NCBI GenBank assembly: GCA_021741285.1
Contig: JAIOYD010000002.1
Span: 1 to 22,991 of the forward strand
Length of the DNA stretch: 22,991 nt
Direction: 5' to 3'
DNA from: Rickettsiaceae bacterium
Lineage (GTDB): Bacteria; Pseudomonadota; Alphaproteobacteria; Rickettsiales; Rickettsiaceae
Part shown: piece after piece, positions 1-8,841 of the stretch
How positions within the stretch are numbered: position 1 is the stretch's first letter
Layout: every line of letters begins with the position of its first letter
The notes under the pieces: model-generated
What the model saw: only the letters and a program-made list of their open reading frames with translations
Told to the model about the DNA's origin: nothing
The model's database searches: none
Made by a program: the position numbers and the translations under genes

Positions 1-138
1 ATAATAAAAAAAACTTTTAACTTTATCAATCTGTACGCAAGCTGCTAACCGTTGTTCAACAAGCTTGCCAGCAATTTTATTTGCTATATCTTCACTATCA
101 GTCGTTGTGATTACAATACAAGATTCTCTAGATTTCAC
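1..138 (-). CDS. cutA: CutA-like divalent cation tolerance protein, N-terminal part (runs off the window)
   Basis: The first 46 codons of a CutA1-family protein are visible; the gene continues beyond position 1. The product shows the family's N-terminal pattern: a strand (CIVITTT), then [23 protein letters not shown], which matches the usual helix and the conserved LAACV segment. CutA proteins are small trimeric cytosolic proteins linked to copper/divalent metal tolerance, with poorly understood biochemistry. The start must be GTG at 138-136, because an in-frame stop lies three codons upstream (147-145). This GTG overlaps the queD stop in a GTGA arrangement, and the end of queD supplies a GAGGTG ribosome-binding site, so the two genes are probably translationally coupled. 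Identity rests on a third to a half of the usual length of about 105-115 residues. Confidence 0.8.
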   Translation of the reverse strand, partial: MKSRESCIVITTTDSEDIANKIAGKLVEQRLAACVQIDKVKSFFYY

Positions 139-554
139 ACCACCTCAACAAATGCATTAGGAGTTTCAAATAATTTTATCTTAATTATTTGAAACAAATT
201 TTTAGTAAATAGCTTGGGTATAATATCCACTTTAAGGTGCAGTGCTATATTCTCTGCTGTAGGATTAGATTTTAAATAATATATATTTTGGCCCGTATAA
301 TTAGCAATAAACAACCCTAGTTCTACATCCTCATGATGTAAAATTACATTATGATCAAAATTATGGTCAATCCATTCTTTCATCACCGATTTCAAGTGCC
401 CAAAATCTACAACCATCCCAAGATCGTCTAGCTTTTCTGATCTTGCTGTAATTTCAAGAACATATCTATGGCCATGAAGATATTTACATTTATGCTTATG
501 ACCAATAACCCTATGTCCAGCATCAAACTCTATGCGACGAGTGCATTCAATCAT
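135..554 (-). CDS. queD: 6-carboxy-tetrahydropterin synthase QueD (6-pyruvoyl-tetrahydropterin synthase family)
   Basis: QueD converts dihydroneopterin triphosphate (the FolE product) to 6-carboxy-5,6,7,8-tetrahydropterin, the second step towards preQ0 and queuosine in tRNA wobble positions. From ATG at 554 the protein is 139 residues. The zinc-binding histidines are visible as H14 (FDAGH), H27 and H29 (HGH), and the catalytic cysteine is C23 in the CxxxHGH motif that marks QueD/PTPS enzymes. A downstream PTAENIA segment carries the conserved glutamate that grips the pterin. The reading frame is open further upstream to 599, but that extension would overlap atpC and has no family counterpart, so ATG 554, 10 bases after the atpC stop, is preferred. 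The gene closes the atp cluster and overlaps cutA by four bases. folE is encoded in the same window, so the pathway's entry enzyme is present. Confidence 0.9.
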   Translation of the reverse strand: MIECTRRIEFDAGHRVIGHKHKCKYLHGHRYVLEITARSEKLDDLGMVVDFGHLKSVMKEWIDHNFDHNVILHHEDVELGLFIANYTGQNIYYLKSNPTAENIALHLKVDIIPKLFTKNLFQIIKIKLFETPNAFVEVV

Positions 555-564
555 ATTATTCGCT

Positions 565-963
565 TTATAAAAATTTAAGTAACGCCTGGTACTTTTCAAG
601 AGTATTTAAAATAATATTAGCTTGCAAAGACTCCGGCTGCTGCTCAAGCAAGCTATTCTTTAAAAGTGTAACTTGATCCAAAGCTTCTTCTTTAGTTTCC
701 CTGCCCACAAGAAGGGCAAATTCACTAAGAATATTCAACTCTTCACCTTTAACTTGCGCAACCCCACTAAATACAAAATATTTTTCTTCTTGTCCAGCCA
801 AAAACACTGAGACAATGCCAGTGTTAATATTAGAGATAAGTTTACAGTGGCCTGGAAGGACACCAAATACCCCTTCTTGTCCAGGAAGATTTACCATATT
901 TGCCTCTACATCGAGAAGAGTCATAGAGGGCAGTATGATTTTCACTGATAAAGTACTGTTCAT
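565..963 (-). CDS. atpC: ATP synthase F1 epsilon subunit
   Basis: This 132-residue protein is the epsilon subunit of the F1 sector, which couples the central stalk to the c-ring and can inhibit ATP hydrolysis through its C-terminal helices. The N-terminal beta-sandwich has the family landmarks: the segment near residues 27-40 ([14 protein letters not shown]) and the following INTGIV strand. The C-terminal part is helical ([20 protein letters not shown]). Length is close to the usual 130-140. It starts 7 bases after the atpD stop and ends 10 bases before the queD start, consistent with one transcript. Nothing unusual is seen. Confidence 0.95.
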   Translation of the reverse strand: MNSTLSVKIILPSMTLLDVEANMVNLPGQEGVFGVLPGHCKLISNINTGIVSVFLAGQEEKYFVFSGVAQVKGEELNILSEFALLVGRETKEEALDQVTLLKNSLLEQQPESLQANIILNTLEKYQALLKFL

Positions 964-970
964 CTCGAAA

Positions 971-2419
<1,449 letters not shown>

Positions 2420-2424
2420 TTAAC

Positions 2425-2634
2425 TTATTTCTTTTTACCAAAAGGGTCTTCTTGATCTATTATTAATTGCCCAGAAATGGCGTAACTATCTGGCATCATC
2501 TCAGTCAATTTTATCTTTACCAATTCGGGTCTAGTATCGATAGATTCACAAACCACTTTTGTCACCATTTTAACAAGTTTGCGCTTTTGATCAAGCGTCC
2601 TACCAGCCATCATACTAATGTTAATTATTGGCAT
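2425..2634 (-). CDS. 4-oxalocrotonate tautomerase-family protein inserted between atpG and atpD
   Basis: The product is 69 residues, or 68 after removal of the initiator Met, which would expose the N-terminal proline that is the catalytic base in this superfamily. Counting from Pro1, Arg11 of canonical 4-OT is conserved (the MAGR segment), while canonical Arg39 is Lys39 and canonical Phe50 is Tyr50. These are conservative changes, so tautomerase activity is plausible but the substrate cannot be assigned. Canonical enzymes isomerise 2-hydroxymuconate in aromatic catabolism, and no such pathway is visible here. The gene is co-directional with the atp genes, 71 bases after atpG and 23 bases before atpD, so it should be co-transcribed. 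The extra C-terminal tail (about residues 60-68, ending in KKK) exceeds the usual 62 residues. Family assignment is firm; the biological role is unknown. Confidence 0.85.
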   Translation of the reverse strand: MPIINISMMAGRTLDQKRKLVKMVTKVVCESIDTRPELVKIKLTEMMPDSYAISGQLIIDQEDPFGKKK

Positions 2635-2705
2635 CTTTATCTTTCTAAATTTATTACTAAACAGTTAGTTATAGAATTTATGTGAGCTACAACAGCCCAA
2701 AATGC

Positions 2706-3581
2706 TCAATAGACCACAGATTCCGCTCCAGAAATAATCTCAGTAAGCTCCGTAGTGATAATCGCTTGCCTTGATCTATTTAGCTGTAGCGTCAACTTAT
2801 CTATTAATTCACCTGCATTTCTTGTAGCATTATCCATCGCGGTCATTCTTGCCCCCTCTTCGCTTGCACGACTTTGGATCAACGCGTAATTAATTTGGCC
2901 ACCAATGTATAAAATTATAACATTGTAGACTAATCCATCACCTTCATACTCAGAAGAAGCATTACTGATTTTGCTTTCGGTTCTGACTTGAACTGGTAAA
3001 ATCTGTTCTCTGGTCATGACTTGGGTCATAGCATTTTTAAATTTGTTATAATATATGTAACAAGCTCCAACCTTTTCGCTTTCTATCAATTCCATAATTT
3101 TATCTTTTGCTTCTCTAGCAACAGATTCATAATTACCTTGAGAAACATGATAATACCCAACTATTTGCTTACCAAATTCATTTTTTAGAGCATCTATGCC
3201 TTTTTTGCCTATAACTAGCAGTTTAACTTCCTTGCCATCTGCGTTTAGTTTTTTTATATCAAGTTTAACTCTTTTAATCGTATTTGAATTAAAACTACCA
3301 CATAAACCTCTCTCCGATGTCATAACTATTAAAAGATGCGGCATATTTTCAAGCTCTTTACTAAAAAACTTGCGATCAGCTGCCGATAAATCCATCAGAT
3401 TGCCACTTGCAGAAATATCATACATAATGTCACCAAGCACAGAAGAATAATCATTTATATTCTCCGCTTGATCTTTTAGTTTTCTTAGCTTCGCAGCAGA
3501 TACTACATGCATCGCTTTGGTAATTTTTTGAGTAGATTTAATACTCTTTACCCTATTTCTAAGATGCTTTAGACCAGACAT
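2706..3581 (-). CDS. atpG: ATP synthase F1 gamma subunit
   Basis: Gamma is the rotating central stalk of F1. The 291-residue protein starts with the typical coiled-coil N terminus (residues 5-35, containing IKSTQKITKAMHVVSAAKL), has the central SERGLCGSFN segment, and ends with the conserved C-terminal coiled coil (RASEEGARMTAMDNATRNAGELI, then LTLQLNRSRQAIITTELTEI). These paired helices form the shaft. Length matches the family (about 285-295). It begins 6 bases after the atpA stop. The next gene in the transcript is the tautomerase rather than atpD. Confidence 0.97.
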   Translation of the reverse strand: MSGLKHLRNRVKSIKSTQKITKAMHVVSAAKLRKLKDQAENINDYSSVLGDIMYDISASGNLMDLSAADRKFFSKELENMPHLLIVMTSERGLCGSFNSNTIKRVKLDIKKLNADGKEVKLLVIGKKGIDALKNEFGKQIVGYYHVSQGNYESVAREAKDKIMELIESEKVGACYIYYNKFKNAMTQVMTREQILPVQVRTESKISNASSEYEGDGLVYNVIILYIGGQINYALIQSRASEEGARMTAMDNATRNAGELIDKLTLQLNRSRQAIITTELTEIISGAESVVY

Positions 3582-3587
3582 TTTTCC

Positions 3588-5129
3588 TTATTTGTTATTG
3601 TCTAAAAATTCTTCTACAAACTTATCAAGATAAGCCTTTAATGCTTCTTCAGTTTCCTCACTCAAATTCTTCTGGGCGCGTATTGCAGAAAGAATACTAT
3701 CTCCTTTTAACCGTACATCGTGCATAAGCTTGTCTTCAAAGAGCCTGACTTTAGAAACATCTATCTTTTCTAGATATCCTCTAACTCCAGCATACAAACT
3801 AATCACTTGCTCTTCAACTACCACCGGGGAATATTGGGGCTGTTTCAGAAGTTCGGTAAGCTTAGCTCCATGTTTAATTAGCTTTTGTGTCGATGCGTCT
3901 AAGTCAGAACCAAACTGAGCAAAAGATTCCATTTCCCTAAACTGAGCTAGCTCAAGCTTTAACGATCCAGAGACCTTCTTTATTGCTTTAATTTGAGCAG
4001 CAGATCCAACTCTACTAACCGATATTCCAACATTTACCGCAGGCCGAATACCCTTATAGAATAAAGCACTTTCAAGAAAAATTTGACCGTCAGTAATAGA
4101 AATCACATTTGTTGGGATATAAGCAGAAACATCTCCAGCTTGAGTTTCAATAATTGGCAGAGCAGTCAAGGACCCAGCTCCTTTATCATCAGATAATTTT
4201 GTCGCCCGTTCGAGTAATCGAGAGTGTAGATAAAAAACGTCTCCGGGATAAGCTTCACGCCCTGGTGGTCTTCTAAGTAAAAGCGAAATTTGACGATAGG
4301 CAACAGCATGTTTTGTTAAATCATCATAAATAACCAGAGCATGCATGCTATTATCTCTAAAATACTCACCAATTGCGCAGCCTGTATATGGGGACAAAAA
4401 CTGTAATGTCGCTGGATCAGAAGCGGTCGCAGAAACTACTGTAGTATACTCCATTGCCCCCGCTTCTTCTAATTTTCTTACAATCTGAGCAACGGTAGAT
4501 CTTTTTTGACCGATTGCCACATATACACAAAAAATTTTATCGGCATCATCACCAGCCAAATGTGCTGGTTTCTGATTGATAATTGTATCAATCGCAATAG
4601 CGGTTTTTCCTGTTTGTCTATCGCCAATGATTAACTCTCTCTGACCACGACCTATTGGAATTAACGCATCAATAGCTTTAATTCCAGTCTGAACAGGCTC
4701 ATGAACACTTTTGCGGCCGATAATTCCTGGCGCTTTAACTTCAATATGACTAAAATGTTTTGAGACGATTTCTCCCTTCCCATCAATAGGACGGCCTAGG
4801 GCATCAACTACTCTTCCAACCATGGCAGGACCAATTGGAGTTTTTAGTATCTCGCCCGTGCGCTTTACTTTATCTCCTTGGCGGACTGAACTATCTTCTC
4901 CCATGATAACAACGCCTACCATGTCACTTTCTAAATTTAGTGCTAATCCTTTAACACCAGATTCAAACTCAACCACCTCCCCGGCCTGCACATTGTCAAT
5001 CCCATAAACTTTTGCAATACCATCCCCGACTGTAACTACATAGCCAACTTCCTGCAACTCTCCCAGCTGGTCAATATTGCCAATTTCACGCTCTAAAATC
5101 TCAGATATTTCTGAAGGGTTTAACGTCAT
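3588..5129 (-). CDS. atpA: ATP synthase F1 alpha subunit
   Basis: Alpha forms the non-catalytic nucleotide sites in the alpha3beta3 hexamer. The 513-residue product is the same length as the E. coli subunit. Walker A GDRQTGKT lies at residues 169-176, followed by YVAIGQKRS, the [11 protein letters not shown]alker B region and the C-terminal signature [17 protein letters not shown]. The N-terminal beta-barrel covers roughly residues 25-95. The gene is separated from atpH by 73 bases that include a small hairpin, and from atpG by 6 bases. All key residues appear intact. Confidence 0.98.
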   Translation of the reverse strand: MTLNPSEISEILEREIGNIDQLGELQEVGYVVTVGDGIAKVYGIDNVQAGEVVEFESGVKGLALNLESDMVGVVIMGEDSSVRQGDKVKRTGEILKTPIGPAMVGRVVDALGRPIDGKGEIVSKHFSHIEVKAPGIIGRKSVHEPVQTGIKAIDALIPIGRGQRELIIGDRQTGKTAIAIDTIINQKPAHLAGDDADKIFCVYVAIGQKRSTVAQIVRKLEEAGAMEYTTVVSATASDPATLQFLSPYTGCAIGEYFRDNSMHALVIYDDLTKHAVAYRQISLLLRRPPGREAYPGDVFYLHSRLLERATKLSDDKGAGSLTALPIIETQAGDVSAYIPTNVISITDGQIFLESALFYKGIRPAVNVGISVSRVGSAAQIKAIKKVSGSLKLELAQFREMESFAQFGSDLDASTQKLIKHGAKLTELLKQPQYSPVVVEEQVISLYAGVRGYLEKIDVSKVRLFEDKLMHDVRLKGDSILSAIRAQKNLSEETEEALKAYLDKFVEEFLDNNK

Positions 5130-5178
5130 TTTCTAAAAATCCTCATTAAAACTATATCAAATTATAAAACCAATACAA

Positions 5179-5198
5179 TAACTCATATGCATGAGTTA
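5179..5198 (-). repeat. Short hairpin between atpH and atpA
   Basis: An 8-bp perfect inverted repeat (5179-5186 with 5191-5198, 4-base loop) lies 4 bases downstream of the atpH stop. No uridine run follows directly on the minus strand, so it is not a convincing terminator. It could be an mRNA processing or stability element that helps set unequal subunit levels, but that is only inference. Confidence 0.35.
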
Positions 5199-5202
5199 GA
5201 TT

Positions 5203-5748
5203 TTATAAACCCGTAGCTATTTTTTGTATTTTGCTCAGCGCCCCTTGCAGCGAACAATCAATCAAATTACTATCATATTTTACTATAGCTCCCCCTAAAA
5301 GGGACTCATCAACATCCTGTTGTAGCTTGATTTTTTTCTCAAGAGTTAATTCCAGTAAATTATGAATAAATTCAACTTCTTTTGTTGTAAGCTTAAAAGC
5401 AGTTGATATTTCAACAAATTTAATTCCCTTACTCTCCATAAGTAATACTTCGTACTCATCAACAATCTGAAAAAATAAATTCATCCTTGAGTTTTTTATC
5501 AAAATGTATAGTGTCCGCTTCAGAAAAATCTCTGATTTTAACTTACTAGTAAGAATATCCACAAATCTCTCTTTATCAGATTTCTCAATAATCGGTGAAC
5601 ATAACATATTTTTTATAACACTAAAATCCCTTAGTACTTCACTCAAAACTTTTATGCTTTCAAAAACTTTATTTTCTTTAGACTCTCTTTTAGCTTGAGT
5701 AAAAAGAGAATAAGCATAATTTTTTACTGTTTTAATATCTAATGACAT
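5203..5748 (-). CDS. atpH: ATP synthase F1 delta subunit
   Basis: Delta (OSCP) links the top of F1 to the peripheral stalk. The 181-residue protein has the helical N-terminal domain (residues 1-110) and the more conserved C-terminal pattern of the family (VEISTAFKLTTKEVEFIHNLLE, then the DESLLGGAIVKYDSNLIDCSLQG segment, which matches the usual IGG-hydrophobic-D-S-GL motif). Length fits (about 175-185). It is the first F1 gene in transcription order and starts 16 bases after the end of an MHS-type transporter gene. No F0 genes (atpB, E, F) are next to it, as in other Rickettsiales where F1 and F0 genes are split. Confidence 0.93.
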   Translation of the reverse strand: MSLDIKTVKNYAYSLFTQAKRESKENKVFESIKVLSEVLRDFSVIKNMLCSPIIEKSDKERFVDILTSKLKSEIFLKRTLYILIKNSRMNLFFQIVDEYEVLLMESKGIKFVEISTAFKLTTKEVEFIHNLLELTLEKKIKLQQDVDESLLGGAIVKYDSNLIDCSLQGALSKIQKIATGL

Positions 5749-5764
5749 ACAAATTTTAGATTTT

Positions 5765-7024
5765 TTAATTTTCGAACATACTTATGTAATCCTTTTTTAT
5801 CATATAAAGCAACGCAAAAAATAACAAGCCAAGTTGAAATAAAAAATACGCAAGCACTAAAGATACAATCCCCGTGGATTGCCAGATTAACATACAAATA
5901 AATGGAGTGGTGGAAGAAAAAACCATACTGCCGACCGAATGTGAGAGACTACACATTCTCATTCTAATACCAGTTTGAAATAATGACTGAATACGAACAG
6001 AACAAGGAATTGAATAAAATGGAACCAAAAATACTATTATACAATGCAGCAATACTGAGTAGCTCTTAAGATCTAGAAGAAATTCCATAACCAGAGTACA
6101 AAAAATACTCAAACCCAGTGCTGCAATAATTTGAGTGATTATTTTAAATCTATCAGATACGTAGCCGGAAATTAAACATGCGAGTCCATAAAGCAAAACA
6201 AAAATAGTGTTTGCAGCTGCTGCGCTCTCATTATCAATAATATCAGCCACGTTTGCAGCAAACGTTCCAAAAAATATTATTAAGAAATGGTAACCACCTC
6301 CAAGCATCCCATTAATTATGGTAGCAAGTATAAATTTAACTTTATTTATATTAATTATCTTAATAATACCCAGATCAGGTTCAATGACTGCTACCGATTT
6401 ATTATTAAGAAATTCTTTACTCTCAAGCAATCTTCTACGTAAGGTAAGCACTACCAGGCCTAATAATCCGCCAATAGCAAAATTCAGCCTCCACAACCAC
6501 TCAATGTCATTATAACTAATCGCAATATGGTACACTATTGTAGCAATCAAAACACCTATTTGAGATGAAAAAGAGACTATACCTACAACAAGATGTCGTT
6601 TCTTTTTGCCAATCATTTCCGCAACATAGATTTTTATAGCATCAATTTCTCCGGCTAAACTCATTAAAAACAGCATACGCAGCAATGTTATTAATATTAC
6701 AGCAAAAAACCCCACACTATCAAAACTAGGAGCAATAGCTACTAAACAAGTTGAAGTTGCCGCAATAATTGCTGATATTTTTACGCTTACTATTCGTCCA
6801 ACCAGGTCACCTATCTTGCCAAAAATCAGCGATCCTACAGGTCTTGCTATAGTCGCAAGACTAAATACGGCAAAGAAAGTAAGCATCTGATCACCATCAT
6901 CACCATGCGGCATAAAATTCTTTGATAACAACGAGGCAGATAGCCCAAATAAGGCGTAATCATAATATCTTACTATTGTTACAAAAAACGCTATTATCAG
7001 CGATTCATATTTTTTGAAATGCAA
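5765..7024 (-). CDS. MFS transporter of the metabolite:H+ symporter (ProP-like) family
   Basis: This 419-residue protein is a polytopic membrane protein with about twelve hydrophobic segments. Its N terminus has the MHS-family pattern YYDYALFGLSASLLSKNFMP, followed by the MFS loop 2-3 motif in the form GKIGDLVGR after ARPVGSLIFG, and a degenerate version of the GGE-helix 4 motif (LAGEIDAIKIYVAE). This places it with the proline/betaine transporter-like carriers that are expanded in Rickettsia, but the substrate cannot be read. The start is TTG at 7024-7022: it is supported by AGGA eight bases upstream (7036-7033), and no in-frame ATG exists near the expected N terminus. The gene ends 16 bases before atpH, so read-through into the atp cluster is likely. 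It shares a compact divergent control region with ruvA. Confidence 0.85.
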   Translation of the reverse strand: MHFKKYESLIIAFFVTIVRYYDYALFGLSASLLSKNFMPHGDDGDQMLTFFAVFSLATIARPVGSLIFGKIGDLVGRIVSVKISAIIAATSTCLVAIAPSFDSVGFFAVILITLLRMLFLMSLAGEIDAIKIYVAEMIGKKKRHLVVGIVSFSSQIGVLIATIVYHIAISYNDIEWLWRLNFAIGGLLGLVVLTLRRRLLESKEFLNNKSVAVIEPDLGIIKIININKVKFILATIINGMLGGGYHFLIIFFGTFAANVADIIDNESAAAANTIFVLLYGLACLISGYVSDRFKIITQIIAALGLSIFCTLVMEFLLDLKSYSVLLHCIIVFLVPFYSIPCSVRIQSLFQTGIRMRMCSLSHSVGSMVFSSTTPFICMLIWQSTGIVSLVLAYFLFQLGLLFFALLYMIKKDYISMFEN

Positions 7025-7043
7025 AATTTAGTTCCTGAATTAA

Positions 7044-7072
7044 TTGCGTATTCTTATCGCGACTGATAGTAT
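7044..7072 (+). promoter_or_regulatory. Candidate sigma70-type promoter for ruvA-ruvB
   Basis: TTGCGT at 7044-7049 and TAGTAT at 7067-7072 are separated by exactly 17 bases and would start transcription near 7079, about 28 bases before the ruvA ATG. Both hexamers match the consensus only partly. The -10 overlaps the -10 proposed for the opposite strand. Confidence 0.45.
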
Positions 7073-7094
7073 ATCTGTGAAATAATTGATGCAA
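7068..7094 (-). promoter_or_regulatory. Candidate promoter for the MHS transporter and atp genes
   Basis: On the minus strand a good -10 (TATACT, 7073-7068) is preceded by TTGCAT (7094-7089) at a short 15-base spacing. Transcription would begin about 35-40 bases before the TTG start of the transporter. The -10 shares five bases with the ruvA -10 on the other strand. The short spacer makes the -35 uncertain. Confidence 0.3.
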
Positions 7095-7106
7095 CTAGAA
7101 TATTTT

Positions 7107-7706
7107 ATGATTGGCAAACTTAAAGGATCGATTGACTCGGTATATGATGATCATGTCATAATTGATATAAACGGCGTGGGGTACCTAGTGTTTTGCTCTA
7201 TAAAAACTTTAAGCCACTTAATTCCCATGGAATTTTGCGAGCTTTTAATTGAAACGCACGTGCGGGAAGACCACATTCACTTGTACGGATTCAGAGATTT
7301 AGAAGAAAAAGCCGCGTTCTCTACTTTACAGTCAGTTAAGGGAGTTGGTACCCGAATGGCTCTTGCGATTCTGTCGCACCTTTGCCCCGCAGAAATTCAA
7401 TTGGCTCTAACCAATGAAGATAAAATAATCTTTAATGGTGTTCCTGGAGTTGGAAAAAAGCTTGCCGAACGTATAGTTACGGAGCTAAAAGATAAAACCA
7501 TTTCAACCAAGTCTCTTTCTGGATCCGAACTTAAATTTGCTTCAACTGCAAAAACACATAATAATTCTTTAGCTTTGGATGCTATCTCAGCTTTGACCAG
7601 TCTGGGAGTCGGAAGAATTGACGCTCAAAGCAGAATTAATACAATTTTGGCTCAATCTGGGGATATATCGATAAATGATTTAATTCGACTAGCACTTAAA
7701 AATTGA
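7107..7706 (+). CDS. ruvA: Holliday junction branch migration protein RuvA
   Basis: RuvA binds four-way DNA junctions as a tetramer and loads the RuvB motor. The 199-residue protein starts with the family N terminus [12 protein letters not shown] and has the OB-fold domain (1-65), with the [11 protein letters not shown] strand at its end. Tandem helix-hairpin-helix motifs follow ([14 protein letters not shown] and [19 protein letters not shown]), then a linker and the small C-terminal RuvB-binding domain (about 150-199, [16 protein letters not shown]). The frame is open a further seven codons upstream (TTG then ATG at 7086-7091), but ATG 7107 aligns with other RuvA proteins. ruvB follows after 13 bases. 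Confidence 0.96.
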   Translation: MIGKLKGSIDSVYDDHVIIDINGVGYLVFCSIKTLSHLIPMEFCELLIETHVREDHIHLYGFRDLEEKAAFSTLQSVKGVGTRMALAILSHLCPAEIQLALTNEDKIIFNGVPGVGKKLAERIVTELKDKTISTKSLSGSELKFASTAKTHNNSLALDAISALTSLGVGRIDAQSRINTILAQSGDISINDLIRLALKN

Positions 7707-7719
7707 GTTTTATAATATT

Positions 7720-8724
7720 ATGACAACAGAACTATTATCAGGCACGACCCTTGAAACAGATCTAGATTTTTCTTTACGACCAAACTTGCTGAATGAATTT
7801 GTAGGACAAGACCATATAAAATCTAACTTAAGTATATTTATCCAAGCTGCCCAAAACAGGAACGAACCACTTGATCATACTCTTTTTTATGGACCACCGG
7901 GACTTGGTAAGACTTCTCTAGCTAATATCGTTGCAAAAGAAATGGGCGTAAATTTTAAAGCTACTTCTGGACCAACATTATCAAAAGCTGCTGACCTTGC
8001 TGCAATTCTAACTAATCTTCAAGAGCATGATGTATTATTCATTGATGAGATTCATAGGCTTAACACTAATATTGAAGAAATACTCTACCCTGCAATGGAA
8101 GATTTCTTTCTCGATATCATTATTGGCGAAGGGCCAGCTGCCAGATCAGTACGCATAGATTTACCACGCTTTACTCTTATTGGAGCAACGACTAGACTTG
8201 GCTTGATCAGTAATCCACTAAGAGATAGGTTTGGCATTCCCTTACGCCTTAATTTTTATAAAGTTGAAGAATTAGTAAAAGTCATTAATCGGGCTGCAAA
8301 GTTGCTTGATACAAAAATTACTAAAGAGGGCGCAGAGGAGATTGCCAAGAGGTCAAGAGGAACTCCAAGAATCGCTCTAAGATTATTAAAAAGAATAAGA
8401 GATTTTGCTTCTGTTGAACATAGATCAGAAATCGATGCAGCAATTGCCGATAGCGCTTTAACCCGGCTCGAGATAGACAAAGCTGGACTGGATAGTAACG
8501 ACTACCGGTACTTAAAATTCATTTTGGATAACTATAATGGTGGACCAGTTGGAGTTGAAACTATAGCCGCTGCGCTGTCGGAACAACGCGATGCGATTGA
8601 AGACGCCATCGAACCTTATCTTATACAAATTGGCCTGCTTCAACGCACTCCAAGAGGAAGAGTTCTTACTAACGGAGCTTTTATCCATCTTGGGCTAGAA
8701 CCGCCAAATCGCCAGTTATTTTAG
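7720..8724 (+). CDS. ruvB: Holliday junction branch migration ATPase RuvB
   Basis: RuvB is the hexameric AAA+ motor that drives branch migration with RuvA. The 334-residue product has Walker A GPPGLGKT at residues 58-65, Walker B with DEIH at 109-112, sensor 1 GATTRLG at 155-161, the RDRFG segment with the probable arginine finger near R170, and the C-terminal winged helix ([18 protein letters not shown]). Length matches the family (about 330-345). It forms a two-gene operon with ruvA. Its end converges on the NTase-HEPN gene across a 117-base spacer containing a strong hairpin. Confidence 0.98.
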   Translation: MTTELLSGTTLETDLDFSLRPNLLNEFVGQDHIKSNLSIFIQAAQNRNEPLDHTLFYGPPGLGKTSLANIVAKEMGVNFKATSGPTLSKAADLAAILTNLQEHDVLFIDEIHRLNTNIEEILYPAMEDFFLDIIIGEGPAARSVRIDLPRFTLIGATTRLGLISNPLRDRFGIPLRLNFYKVEELVKVINRAAKLLDTKITKEGAEEIAKRSRGTPRIALRLLKRIRDFASVEHRSEIDAAIADSALTRLEIDKAGLDSNDYRYLKFILDNYNGGPVGVETIAAALSEQRDAIEDAIEPYLIQIGLLQRTPRGRVLTNGAFIHLGLEPPNRQLF

Positions 8725-8803
8725 TTTCTTAGGTGATCACTCAAAACACTGTCTACTAACTCTTGCGTCTGTCCTCTTGACCTGAGCATCTCCTACTATC
8801 GCC

Positions 8804-8831
8804 CAAGATGCCGAATCGAGTCGGCATCTTG
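8804..8831. repeat. Perfect 11-bp inverted repeat between ruvB and the NTase-HEPN gene
   Basis: Positions 8804-8814 and 8821-8831 are perfectly complementary around a 6-base loop, with a further 4-bp outer pairing (ACTA/TAGT) after a small internal loop. The stem is richer in G and C than its surroundings. It lies between convergent genes and could end transcripts from both sides, but no T run follows it on either strand. It may instead be a copy of a dispersed palindromic element. Confidence 0.6.
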
Positions 8832-8841
8832 ACTCGTAGTA

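Noticed and set aside
555..599. N-terminal extension of QueD to an upstream ATG at 599
   Set aside because: It would overlap the atpC coding end and adds 15 residues absent from the family.
5179..5198. atpH-atpA hairpin as an intrinsic terminator
   Set aside because: No U run follows the stem on the transcribed strand, and termination here would silence the rest of F1.
7086..7106. Upstream TTG/ATG starts for RuvA
   Set aside because: The family N terminus MIGKLKG begins at 7107, and the extra seven residues have no counterpart.
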